Shown: piece by piece, positions 26,112-33,466 of the stretch | How positions within the stretch are numbered: position 1 is the stretch's first letter | Layout of the letters: the number at the start of each line of letters is the position of its first letter | DNA from: CAIKNB01 sp964415965 | GTDB lineage: Bacteria > Patescibacteriota > Patescibacteriia > 2-12-FULL-60-25 | Assembly (NCBI GenBank): GCA_964415965.1 | Contig: CAYQCK010000001.1 | Location: 496,001 to 560,000 of the forward strand | Direction of reading: 5' to 3' | Length of the DNA: 64,000 nt | The notes under the pieces: generated by a model | What the model saw: only the letters and a program-made list of their open reading frames with translations | Told to the model about the DNA's origin: nothing | Databases searched by the model: none | Translations under genes and position numbers: made by a program

Positions 26112-26942
26112 TTAGACGGCTGCCGCGACTTTGGTTCGCGCGGTCTCGAGAGCCTGATTAGGATTGACCTGTGGCTTGGCTGGCGCGGGCGGAGTTGCCG
26201 GTGCTTCTGCCTTTGGTTCCGCAGTCACGGGTTTCTTCGACCACGCGTAACTTTCGGTGCCGTGAACCGCTTTGATGATCTTTGCAAAGTCCGGCTCGAT
26301 GATTTTTCCGAGCTGGCCGGTGCGGTCTTTGGCCGTGAACTTGTCCGATGACGGATCCACGAATATGACGCGCTTGGATTCGCCGTCAGCTGTTTGAACG
26401 ACCGTCATGTAACCGACTACGTCGACCATGTTCACGATGTCCTTGGATACCTTGGTCGTGATAAGCGGACGCAAAAGCACCCGATCTTCGTCGGGCTTAT
26501 CGTCCACATGCGCTACCAACAGAACGTGCATGCCGGAATCCCGGAGCACTTTCACATAATCGCGCATGGTTTTTCTGAGCCATCCCCAACCGGCTTGGCT
26601 GGGAGAGCCATCCTTCTGTACGAGTTTGGAGTCACCCAATGCGACCATGTGGCGCATGAGCTTTTCCATGAGTTCTCCGATCGGGTCGATCACGGCGGTT
26701 TCGTACCCGCTTTTTTTGAGAGCCTCGGTGTACTCCCGCATGTCCGCCCATTTCTCGACGTGAGCCACGTCGAGTTTGATCCCGCGCAACCCGAAATACT
26801 TGGAACCGTTCTCGCAATCCGCCATGAGCGGTTTTGGAGCGGTCGATGCGAACGTTGATTTACCGACTCCGCCTTCGCCATACACGAGCATGACGAGGGG
26901 AGGTTTCACCGACGGATCGCCGGTGTTGATGATTTTGAGCAT
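26112..26942 (-). CDS. Sak4-like RecA-fold ATPase (phage recombinase)
   Basis: A 276-residue protein from the ATG at 26942. It has Walker A GEGGVGKST at residues 22-30 and a Walker B-like VIDPIGELM region, followed by HVLLVAHVDDKPD. This P-loop family includes Sak4-type single-strand annealing recombinases. The C-terminus is a Pro/Ala-rich linker resembling SSB-like tails. It is the first gene of the leftward early operon, with GAGGAC upstream as a likely ribosome site. Confidence 0.8.
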   Translation of the reverse strand: MLKIINTGDPSVKPPLVMLVYGEGGVGKSTFASTAPKPLMADCENGSKYFGLRGIKLDVAHVEKWADMREYTEALKKSGYETAVIDPIGELMEKLMRHMVALGDSKLVQKDGSPSQAGWGWLRKTMRDYVKVLRDSGMHVLLVAHVDDKPDEDRVLLRPLITTKVSKDIVNMVDVVGYMTVVQTADGESKRVIFVDPSSDKFTAKDRTGQLGKIIEPDFAKIIKAVHGTESYAWSKKPVTAEPKAEAPATPPAPAKPQVNPNQALETARTKVAAAV

Positions 26943-27115
26943 AGATATTTGTCCTCTAAGAATGAATTGAATAAGTCCTCGAATTGCCGGATGAACCGCC
27001 GGCACGGTCGACCTTTTGGGGCGGCCTTGTGTCCCCGCGTGGTGTCCGGTCCATGCTTGGCAGGTGCGGTTTCAATGAACCCGCCCAGCCCTACCGGACA
27101 CCGCGCCAAAACGAA
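26943..27115. other. Upstream region of the early operon with a spaced inverted repeat
   Basis: This stretch precedes the leftward early operon and no convincing gene is seen. GGTGTCCGGT (27041-27050) and ACCGGACACC (27093-27102) form a perfect 10-bp inverted repeat separated by 42 bp, with the related tract GTGTCCCC nearby. Such spaced palindromes can be operators or part of a replication origin. I could not place a reliable sigma-70 promoter here. Confidence 0.4.
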
Positions 27116-27231
27116 AAGCCGCTGATTGACAGCGGCTTCGCGGTGGGCGGTATTTCTGCTATCCTAGATACAGAAAAACCGCCCACCCCTTAAAGGAGTG
27201 GACGGTATAAATCGGCTAGAATTGGCCGATT
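27116..27231 (+). ncRNA. Candidate structured RNA or terminator cluster at the phage/host boundary
   Basis: Consecutive hairpins lie in a gene-free stretch: AAGCCGCTG/CAGCGGCTT (27116-27138), GGTGGGCGGT/ACCGCCCACC with inner TTTCTG/CAGAAA (27142-27187), a small CCAC/GTGG loop, then AATCGGC/GGCCGATT followed by five T (ends ~27233), which reads as a plus-strand intrinsic terminator. No ORF is associated. It may be a small phage RNA or terminators isolating phage and host transcription. The rest, to about 27440, is AT-rich and shows nothing recognisable. Confidence 0.4.
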
Positions 27232-27449
27232 TTTGCGTCACGTAAGTTGATTTGTGCGACGCTTGATAGAATATATACAAAACCGCTTTTACCGCCGCCG
27301 CTCCTCTACCCTTCCGCGATTTTCCGGAAAATCGTCTGTCCTAAATTCGGTCCCGTTTATGTGTCGATGAAGGAAAAATATCGATGCGAAAAAATAAATT
27401 TATTTCCGGCTCCTTTGATAAACCTATTTTGATTTATTCCCTGGGTTCC

Positions 27450-27478
27450 TTGACCTTTGCCGCAAACCGCACTAACCT
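27450..27478 (+). promoter_or_regulatory. Sigma-70-like promoter
   Basis: TTGACC at 27450-27455, a 17-bp spacer and TAACCT at 27473-27478, about 30 bp before the ATG of the 127-residue gene. Confidence 0.6.
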
Positions 27479-27508
27479 CTCCCCCGCGCCCCTTCACCTG
27501 GAGGCAAG

Positions 27509-27892
27509 ATGGACGCCTATCGACGCGCCGAAGAGCTGATGGATTTTGTCCGTCTTGTCCATCGCGATCGGCAATTCAAGGTTTACGCCAAAGACTTGGA
27601 TAAGTTGTTCCGCTTAGTCAGCCCGTATGCCTTTATCGACCCGACCCTGGGCTCTGAAGTCGACTGGGAGAGGCTCAGTTCGTTCTGCGAATATTTCCTG
27701 GTCAAATGGCGGTTCGATCCCCGGCAGTCGGTCCAGCGGACGGTCCTGCCCAGCGCCTTGTATGAGCTGGCTTGGCTGACGCATGCGGAAGGCTATCGGC
27801 GGGCGCTCCTGCGCAGCATCGCGCATTCGTTCGCGGCTTACGCGGCATACGGCCTGCCCGAGACCCTCAGGCCGCCGCCGGCCAAGCCTTGA
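27509..27892 (+). CDS. Hypothetical helical protein
   Basis: A 127-residue cytoplasmic protein preceded by GGAGG at the proper distance. It has charged helices (RRAEELMDFVRLVHRDRQF) and a C-terminal Tyr/Ala-rich helix (SFAAYAAYGLPETL). No family recognised. It has its own promoter and is followed by a second gene of similar size and helical character, which may be functionally related. Confidence 0.65.
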   Translation: MDAYRRAEELMDFVRLVHRDRQFKVYAKDLDKLFRLVSPYAFIDPTLGSEVDWERLSSFCEYFLVKWRFDPRQSVQRTVLPSALYELAWLTHAEGYRRALLRSIAHSFAAYAAYGLPETLRPPPAKP

Positions 27893-27917
27893 CCTGAGGC
27901 CTGGGTCGGGGTATCTT
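27889..27917 (+). promoter_or_regulatory. Sigma-70-like promoter
   Basis: TTGACC at 27889-27894, a 17-bp spacer and TATCTT at 27912-27917, about 40 bp before the next ATG. It overlaps the stop of the preceding gene and has the same -35 hexamer. Confidence 0.65.
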
Positions 27918-27958
27918 TGGTTCCCGTTGTCCTTTTTGCGCGACCAGAGGGAGGTCCG

Positions 27959-28339
27959 ATGACCGATTCAGTCAGCTCCGAGTTCTCGAGTTTCCTGCGT
28001 CTGCTCATCCAAGAGAAAGACTGCCGTTTCTTCGATGAGGCCAAAAAACTCATCCGTCTCGTCAAGTCAGCCAACGAATGCGGCTTGCCCCGCGACGAGC
28101 GCGATCGGCGCATGGCCGCCCTGTCGGATTATTGCCGGCTGCTCATCAGGCTGCTGGAAGACGTCCGCGATTCGGACTTCCGCTATCGCATCCCGCTTTC
28201 GGTCCGCGAGATGGGCCTGTCGACGCTCGACGCGCAGTCGAGGCTCATCCTTCTGGGTTGCTTCCAGATGGCGGTCCAACGTTTCGAGCATCCCGATAAG
28301 GACCGGCGCCGTCGGTCCGAAAGCCCTCCGGGCGTCTGA
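27959..28339 (+). CDS. Hypothetical helical protein
   Basis: A 126-residue protein from the ATG at 27959, with GGGAGG just upstream. It contains SSFLRLLIQEKDCRFFDEAKKL and LIRLLEDVRDSDFRYRI. It resembles the preceding 127-residue protein in its helical pattern but no clear alignment was made. Function unknown. Confidence 0.65.
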   Translation: MTDSVSSEFSSFLRLLIQEKDCRFFDEAKKLIRLVKSANECGLPRDERDRRMAALSDYCRLLIRLLEDVRDSDFRYRIPLSVREMGLSTLDAQSRLILLGCFQMAVQRFEHPDKDRRRRSESPPGV

Positions 28340-28376
28340 AACGGCGTTCGGGGCGCCTCGGGTCCGTACCTTCTTG

Positions 28377-28408
28377 CCGCCTGTGCGTCTCGCCAGGCGG
28401 TTTTCTTT
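28377..28408 (+). terminator. Intrinsic terminator
   Basis: CCGCCTG/CAGGCGG stem with a ten-base loop followed by TTTTCTTT; ends the two-gene plus-strand block. Confidence 0.75.
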
Positions 28409-28429
28409 ATCGCCAAGCCTCCCGCATCT

Positions 28430-29032
28430 TCAGACCGGCGGTTTTGGCGGCCAGACGTTTATGTCCCACCAGGCCTTCAGGCTCGAGGCCAGGTCGCGGG
28501 TCCAGAAAAAGACGATATCCTTGTAGCTGCGTTTGTCGGCGGCCACGCCGTAGGTGTCTATGCCCATCTTGTTGCACAGATACAACGCCCGGCTCAGATG
28601 GAACCGTTGGGTCACGACGGTCAGTCTCCGGATGCCGGATGCCGCCGCGTTCTTGCAGCTCTCGTAGGTCCGGTAACCGTGGCCGTCCTCTTTGATGTCC
28701 GCCGCGGCGACGCCCAGATTGACGAGATAGGGCCGCATGACCGCGATTTCGTCGGCGTGGTAAGCGCCGTCGTCTCCCGTCAGGAGGATGGTCTTGGCTT
28801 TCCCTTGCTGGTAGAGCTCGAGTCCGGTCTGCAGCCGGTCGGCTAAGGCGTCCGACGGCGTGCCGTCGCTCTTGACGCTCGCGCCGAGGACCATGGTGGC
28901 GTCGGATTCGGGCAAGCGGGCAAGATCGGCGATGACCCGGTCCAGGTACCTGAACTGCACGTCGGCGACCGCAATGCCTGCGGTGATGAGGCCGAGCGCT
29001 CCGAGCAACAGCAGTCCCTTTCCGTTCTTCAT
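28430..29032 (-). CDS. YdcF/SanA-like DUF218 membrane-anchored protein
   Basis: A 200-residue protein with one N-terminal membrane anchor (GLLLLGALGLITAGIAVA). The DUF218 core includes ATMVLGASVKSDGTPSDALADR, then KTILLTGDDG and RRLTVVTQRFHLSRALYLC, with the conserved Gly-Ala-Ser and His-x-x-Arg elements. DUF218 proteins act in envelope-related processes, with poorly known chemistry. It ends near a terminator shared with the convergent genes. Confidence 0.85.
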   Translation of the reverse strand: MKNGKGLLLLGALGLITAGIAVADVQFRYLDRVIADLARLPESDATMVLGASVKSDGTPSDALADRLQTGLELYQQGKAKTILLTGDDGAYHADEIAVMRPYLVNLGVAAADIKEDGHGYRTYESCKNAAASGIRRLTVVTQRFHLSRALYLCNKMGIDTYGVAADKRSYKDIVFFWTRDLASSLKAWWDINVWPPKPPV

Positions 29033-29052
29033 GGGTCGGTTGCGGCTTATCT

Positions 29053-30117
29053 TCAGTCTTCGAGCTCGGGTTTGGCCAGCTGCTCGGCCTGGTAGCCGGT
29101 GCCGCTGCCGGTCAGGCGCAGGACGTCCTTGTCGATCTTGGCCAGCTCCTTGTCCGCCAGGTTGTATTTGTTGACGACCGTCGTGAGGTTGGAGCCCAGG
29201 CCCTTGAAATGCGTTTCATAGGCGCCCATGTGTTTGCCGAGCTCGCCGACGCGCTTGATCACCTCTTTCGCCTGTTCCTCGATCTGCATGGCGCGCAGGC
29301 CTTGCAGCACGGTCTGCAGATAGGCGAGGAACGACGTCGGCGACACCACGACGACATGGTACTTGGCCGCCGCCCTCTGGATGATGCTTTCCGTGTCCTC
29401 GGTCACCGAACCGATTTTGTTGATGAGCAGGTCGTAATAGATGGCTTCATGCGGGATGAACATGAAGGCGAAGTCCATGGTCCCCTCGCCCGGACGGATG
29501 TATTTGGCCGTTTCCTGGACGCGCATCTTGAGGTCGTTGACGAAGATTTTCTCCAGCTTCTCGCGCTCCGCCGGATTCTCCTCGACCGCCAGGCGGTTAT
29601 AGTTCTCGAGGCTGAACTTCGAGTCGATCGGCACGATTTTGTCCTTGATGAAGACCACGGCGTCGACAATCTCCCCGTCGGCGAAGCGGTATTGCATCTG
29701 GAAATTCTCCGGCGGCAGGACGTTCTTGAGGAGCGTCTCCAGGAAGTATTCCCCGAGCACGCCGCGCTGTTTCGGGTTGCGGAGCATCTGTTGGAGCTTC
29801 TGGAGTTCGTTGGTCTCGGTCAGCACCTGGCGCGATATCTCCTCGACCTTGGTCATCCGTTCCGTGACGTCGCGCACCAGGCCGGCTGAGGCGGCGAAAC
29901 TTTGGCGCACGGTCTCGTGCGTCTGTCCCATCCGGTCGCCCAGGTCTTTTTGGAGCTGGTTCATCTGGTTCTGCAGCATGGCGATGACTTGGGCGTCGCC
30001 CGCCGAACCGTCTGGGGTCCGCCTGGACTTGAAGAACAGGACCAGCAGAAGCCCGAGGATCGCCACGAGGAAAAAGGCGAGGATGGCTGCGCCCAGGTAG
30101 AGTAAAGACCCTTGCAT
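29053..30117 (-). CDS. rmuC: RmuC family DNA recombination protein
   Basis: A 354-residue protein starting at the ATG at 30117 (a GTG at 30126 is possible). It has an N-terminal membrane helix (ILAFFLVAILGLLLVLFF), a coiled-coil region and the conserved RmuC core: LGEYFLETLLKNVLPPENF, then VPIDSKFSLENYNRL and IPHEAIYYDLL. RmuC limits inversions at short inverted repeats, possibly as a nuclease, which is of interest in a genome with many palindromes. Confidence 0.9.
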   Translation of the reverse strand: MQGSLLYLGAAILAFFLVAILGLLLVLFFKSRRTPDGSAGDAQVIAMLQNQMNQLQKDLGDRMGQTHETVRQSFAASAGLVRDVTERMTKVEEISRQVLTETNELQKLQQMLRNPKQRGVLGEYFLETLLKNVLPPENFQMQYRFADGEIVDAVVFIKDKIVPIDSKFSLENYNRLAVEENPAEREKLEKIFVNDLKMRVQETAKYIRPGEGTMDFAFMFIPHEAIYYDLLINKIGSVTEDTESIIQRAAAKYHVVVVSPTSFLAYLQTVLQGLRAMQIEEQAKEVIKRVGELGKHMGAYETHFKGLGSNLTTVVNKYNLADKELAKIDKDVLRLTGSGTGYQAEQLAKPELED

Positions 30118-30176
30118 AGTCTCCACAGACTGCCATGCGCGCTTCCCTGCCGCAACCCGGGCCGGGGCTGCAGGGC

Positions 30177-30205
30177 TTGACCTCGGGTGTTCACTTGGTT
30201 CTATT
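30177..30205 (+). promoter_or_regulatory. Possible sigma-70 promoter
   Basis: TTGACC at 30177-30182, a 17-bp spacer and TCTATT at 30200-30205, shortly before the acidic protein gene. Confidence 0.45.
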
Positions 30206-30243
30206 TTCCTGCTATCTTTTCCCTGCTAAAAACCATTAATCCT

Positions 30244-30531
30244 ATGCTCAATCTAGATTTTTTGCGCATACCCAGCGATGACGAATTCGAGGAAGAGCAG
30301 GAAGACGAATTGGCGTCGGCCGGCTTCCGCGTAGTCGAAGGCGATGAAGAAAACTCCGAGGAGACGGAAGAGTCGGTCGAAGACGAGGTCGGAGCGGTCG
30401 AAGGCCAGCCCGCCGCCGATGAGGACGACGAGAAAGACGCGGCCGAGATCGGAGACGGCCTGGACGAACTCGAAGAGATGGAGAAAGACTACGCCAACAT
30501 CCCTCTTGGTTTCGAAGAAGAGGAGGAGTGA
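30244..30531 (+). CDS. Small highly acidic protein
   Basis: A 95-residue protein rich in Glu and Asp (for example the run DDEFEEEQEDEL and an EEEEE C-terminus), with a short N-terminal MLNLDFLRIP segment. It looks largely disordered. No family recognised; it may mimic nucleic acid or bind basic proteins. It has its own promoter and terminator. Confidence 0.65.
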   Translation: MLNLDFLRIPSDDEFEEEQEDELASAGFRVVEGDEENSEETEESVEDEVGAVEGQPAADEDDEKDAAEIGDGLDELEEMEKDYANIPLGFEEEEE

Positions 30532-30543
30532 TGAGATGCCCGG

Positions 30544-30573
30544 AAACCGCAGGCTTCGGCCTGCGGTTTTTTC
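30544..30573 (+). terminator. Intrinsic terminator
   Basis: AACCGCAGGC/GCCTGCGGTT stem with a TTCG loop followed by T-rich sequence. Confidence 0.8.
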
Positions 30574-30586
30574 ATATCTTCCGGCC

Positions 30587-31246
30587 TCAGATGATCCTGG
30601 CCCTGAACTGCTCGCGCTTCTCCTCCCCGATGGGCGCCAGCGCCTGCAAGACGTTGGATCCGACCGTCCTTAGGATGATGGCCATGACGACCCACCAGCC
30701 GAGGCAGGCAATCGCCCAGCCGCGCCGGTATTTGGCGCAGTAAGCCATGCCGGCCCCGAGGCCGATGACCGGCAGGGCGAGGGATATGACCCAATCGTTA
30801 CGGTCAATCGCCGTCAGCTCGAAATTCTTGCCGAGATGGAATAATGCGACCAGGCGGACGACCACGGGGAAAAACAGCAACGCGGCCAAAAGGATGATGA
30901 GCCAAGTAGGCCCTAAGGCAAAGAGCAGGTTCGTCAGGAAGGTTTCTTCAGCCTGGGTGAAAAGCGTCCTGACGGCGATCGGCAAGGAAAGGAAGGCTAA
31001 GACGAGAGGCGTTATCAGCACCCAGAAGGCCCATCTTTTCCAGACGAACCAATACCAGGTTGCGGCGGATGGATTGATGAGCAAAGAAAGTGACCAATAT
31101 AGCCTTTGGCGCAAAGGCGTCTTGGGGGTCGAGGCGGCATGGATCATTCCCCAGATCCAAAAGACCGCATAAGCCAGGCTGGAGACCGACAGGACGATGT
31201 ACGCGGAGACTGTTTTGTACGGGATGGAGTGGATGAAATCTAGCAT
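30587..31246 (-). CDS. Polytopic membrane protein
   Basis: A 219-residue protein with about six predicted membrane segments (for instance YIVLSVSSLAYAVFWIWG, AFWVLITPLVLAFLSLPI, WLIILLAALLFFPVV and VISLALPVIGLGAGMAYC). No substrate motif is visible. It is the last gene of a leftward cluster with DedA and CobO; function unknown. Confidence 0.65.
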   Translation of the reverse strand: MLDFIHSIPYKTVSAYIVLSVSSLAYAVFWIWGMIHAASTPKTPLRQRLYWSLSLLINPSAATWYWFVWKRWAFWVLITPLVLAFLSLPIAVRTLFTQAEETFLTNLLFALGPTWLIILLAALLFFPVVVRLVALFHLGKNFELTAIDRNDWVISLALPVIGLGAGMAYCAKYRRGWAIACLGWWVVMAIILRTVGSNVLQALAPIGEEKREQFRARII

Positions 31247-31255
31247 ATTCTGGCT

Positions 31256-31867
31256 TCAAGATTGGCGATCATGCGGTGCTTTGCGGTACCAGACCACGGC
31301 GGCGATGGCGAAACCGCCGGCGATGATGAGGATGAACAAAGGGACTATCCAAGCGGCGTGTTCGGCGAAGGTGGTGCCGAAATAGTACCCTACGACCATG
31401 AGCAGCGCGTTCCAGACGAAAATCCCCGGAAGGGTCATGATGACGAAAATCCACAGCGGCATGCGGAGGGTACCCAGGAGAAGGCTTCCCACCGTGCGCA
31501 GTCCCGGCAGGAAACGGAACACGAGGGCCGCCGTCGGGCCGAAGCGCTTGGCTTGGTTCTCGGCCTGTTCCAGCCTCTCCGGTGTGATCAGGAGGTATTT
31601 GCCGTATTTCGTGAAGAACGACCTCCCCACCAGCCGACCGACGACGTAGGAGAAGATGTGGCCGGTCATGTTCCCGAGCACGGTCACGACCAAAGCGGGC
31701 AGGAATTTGACCTCGCCGATGGCCGCGAGATAACCGGCCAGGCCGAGGAAGATTTCGATGGGCGTGAACGGGATATTGGCCCCGTCGAGCAGGGTGACGA
31801 AATACAGGGCTAAATACCCGATATCCTCGAACGGCAGCCAGCTGGGCAGGGTTAATTCCGGAGGCAT
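31256..31867 (-). CDS. DedA family membrane protein
   Basis: A 203-residue protein of the DedA/SNARE-associated family. It shows the N-terminal YFVTLLDGANIPFTPIEI segment, a GRLVGRSFFTKYGKYL block, the conserved RFLPGLRTVGSLLLG motif and several membrane helices. DedA proteins are lipid flippases or transport-related. It ends ten bases before the downstream membrane gene. Confidence 0.88.
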   Translation of the reverse strand: MPPELTLPSWLPFEDIGYLALYFVTLLDGANIPFTPIEIFLGLAGYLAAIGEVKFLPALVVTVLGNMTGHIFSYVVGRLVGRSFFTKYGKYLLITPERLEQAENQAKRFGPTAALVFRFLPGLRTVGSLLLGTLRMPLWIFVIMTLPGIFVWNALLMVVGYYFGTTFAEHAAWIVPLFILIIAGGFAIAAVVWYRKAPHDRQS

Positions 31868-31868
31868 A

Positions 31869-32429
31869 TCAGAAATCCAGCCCTTCCCTGGCCGCTATCC
31901 CCTGTTGGTAATAGTGTTTCAGCGGCCGCATCTCGGTGACGAGGTCGGCCAGCGCCTGGAACGATTCGGGCGCGTCGCGTCCGGTCAGCACCACTTCCAT
32001 CGCGACAGGTTTGGCGCGCAGCGCCTCCAGGACTTCGGCTTCATCCAGGATGCCGAGTTTCGTCGAGATGTTCGCCTCATCCAGCACCAAGAGGTCGCAT
32101 GCCTGGGATTCGATGGCTCGTTTGACGAGGCTGATGGCGCGTTTCCCCTCCTCGACATCCGCCGGGGTCACGCCGAACCGGAATTCGCCCGTTTCCGGGT
32201 CGATGCGGTCAAGGCCGGTCACTTGCAGCTCGATTTCCGGGACGCGTTCCCGGATCAGCGCGCGCTCCGAATAGTGCGACTCCCCACCTTTGTCGAAGGC
32301 TATCCAGACCACCTTTTTCCCGGCGGCCGCGGCGCGCATGGCTAAGCCTAAAGCCGCGGTGGTCTTGCCTTTGCCGCCGCCGGTGTAGACCTGGATCATG
32401 CCCCACTTGGGTTCGCGCAGTTCCGGCAT
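31869..32429 (-). CDS. cobO: Cob(I)yrinic acid a,c-diamide adenosyltransferase
   Basis: A 186-residue CobO/BtuR-type protein. The P-loop GGGKGKTT is at residues 17-24, followed by KVVWIAFDKGG and a Walker B-like CDLLVLDEANIS. It transfers the adenosyl group from ATP to cob(I)alamin, making the cofactor used by the class II ribonucleotide reductase encoded about 1 kb upstream. It abuts the deoxyribosyltransferase-like gene. Confidence 0.9.
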   Translation of the reverse strand: MPELREPKWGMIQVYTGGGKGKTTAALGLAMRAAAAGKKVVWIAFDKGGESHYSERALIRERVPEIELQVTGLDRIDPETGEFRFGVTPADVEEGKRAISLVKRAIESQACDLLVLDEANISTKLGILDEAEVLEALRAKPVAMEVVLTGRDAPESFQALADLVTEMRPLKHYYQQGIAAREGLDF

Positions 32430-32810
32430 CTATTTGAGCTTCAGGTCGAGCAGGTTGATGCCCATAGCGTCCAGTTCCTCGTTGTACGGCAGCCGTTCGT
32501 CCCACTTCTCGAGGGCGTAAAGCGTCTTGCCCAGGGCCATGGCCAGGCCAAGCTGGAGATAGCTGTTGGGGCCGATATAGCCTTTCATCCCGCCGCGCGG
32601 CAGGTCGTTGACCACGAGCACGGCGTCGCACTTCTTGATCTGCTCGTACATGCCCTGCATGAATTGGCGCTTGGCTTGCGAGCGATCCGCGAATGAACCG
32701 GCCGAAGTGTCGAGCGGCAACACGACCTTTTGGCCGCGGTTGCGCAGCAGGCCGGCGATGTCTTGGATGCGGTTGTATTCCCGCAACGAACCGATGACGC
32801 AGGTTGTCAT
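32430..32810 (-). CDS. Nucleoside deoxyribosyltransferase-like Rossmann protein
   Basis: A 126-residue protein with VIGSLREYNRIQDIAGLLRNRG at the N-terminus, KKCDAVLVVNDLPRGG in the middle and NSYLQLGLAMALGKTLYALEKWD near the C-terminus, the layout of nucleoside 2-deoxyribosyltransferase/DUF4406-type folds. Its stop abuts the cobO start. The true substrate is unknown. Confidence 0.6.
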   Translation of the reverse strand: MTTCVIGSLREYNRIQDIAGLLRNRGQKVVLPLDTSAGSFADRSQAKRQFMQGMYEQIKKCDAVLVVNDLPRGGMKGYIGPNSYLQLGLAMALGKTLYALEKWDERLPYNEELDAMGINLLDLKLK

Positions 32811-32902
32811 ATTATTTTGGCTAAAATCAGCCGTATGTTTGATGGTTGACGGGATATATGATAAATCATTTGCAGCTCATTCTCAAACCGGGGAGAACCA
32901 AT

Positions 32903-33346
32903 ATGCGCCTCGCGTCAACCTGCGCCTGTTTCCTGCTGGTTTCGGCCTGCGCCCCTTCATTGCGCCAGTCCGCTGACGAAGGGCGCCCCACGGCTGTCGT
33001 CCAGTTTTCGGCTGCTCCGGCAGCGTCCAAGAAGCCGCACACCTTCGCCGACTGCCTCGATGAATCGCTGGCCGCGGCGCCTGATCTGGCACCGTCGTTG
33101 GCCGAGAAATGCTGCGGCATCGAGGACCTTGAACCGGGCGAGGCTAAATGGTGCCGACGCCGCCTGTCCAACACGCCCGTCTCGCTCGACGGTGAAGGCG
33201 GCTACATCCGCTGGGTCCACGAATCGTCATATTGCCAGCTACTCGACAGTTTGCGGCGCCAGGATGCGGTCTACGAGGTCTCGTTGCATGAAATCGAGAT
33301 CCAGTGCCGTTTGGCCAATATCATGGGCCGCAAAGCCAACAAATGA
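32903..33346 (+). CDS. Predicted lipoprotein
   Basis: A 147-residue protein from the ATG at 32903 with GGGGAG upstream. The signal peptide (RLASTCACFLL) ends in the lipobox LVSAC, so it should be lipid-anchored. The mature part has several Cys residues (ADCLDESLA, KCCGIEDLE, WCRRRL, SYCQLL, QCRLAN) that may form disulfides. No family recognised. Confidence 0.7.
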   Translation: MRLASTCACFLLVSACAPSLRQSADEGRPTAVVQFSAAPAASKKPHTFADCLDESLAAAPDLAPSLAEKCCGIEDLEPGEAKWCRRRLSNTPVSLDGEGGYIRWVHESSYCQLLDSLRRQDAVYEVSLHEIEIQCRLANIMGRKANK

Positions 33347-33383
33347 CGGCCTGCACGCAGAGTCCTCCTTAGCTCCAACCGCA

Positions 33384-33440
33384 AAATCACCCGGCTCTCC
33401 CCCGGGTGATTGTTTATTACGAAAAGCGGGGTTGGCCCCG
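33384..33440. terminator. Convergent terminators
   Basis: Two hairpins separate convergent genes: AATCACCCGG/CCGGGTGATT (about 33384-33408) then TGTTT for the plus-strand lipoprotein, and a GCGGGG/CCCCGC stem (about 33425-33441) flanked by A/T runs serving the minus-strand nrdJ. Confidence 0.7.
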
Positions 33441-33466
33441 CCTTTCAGTTTTTGTCGTTGCCTGTC

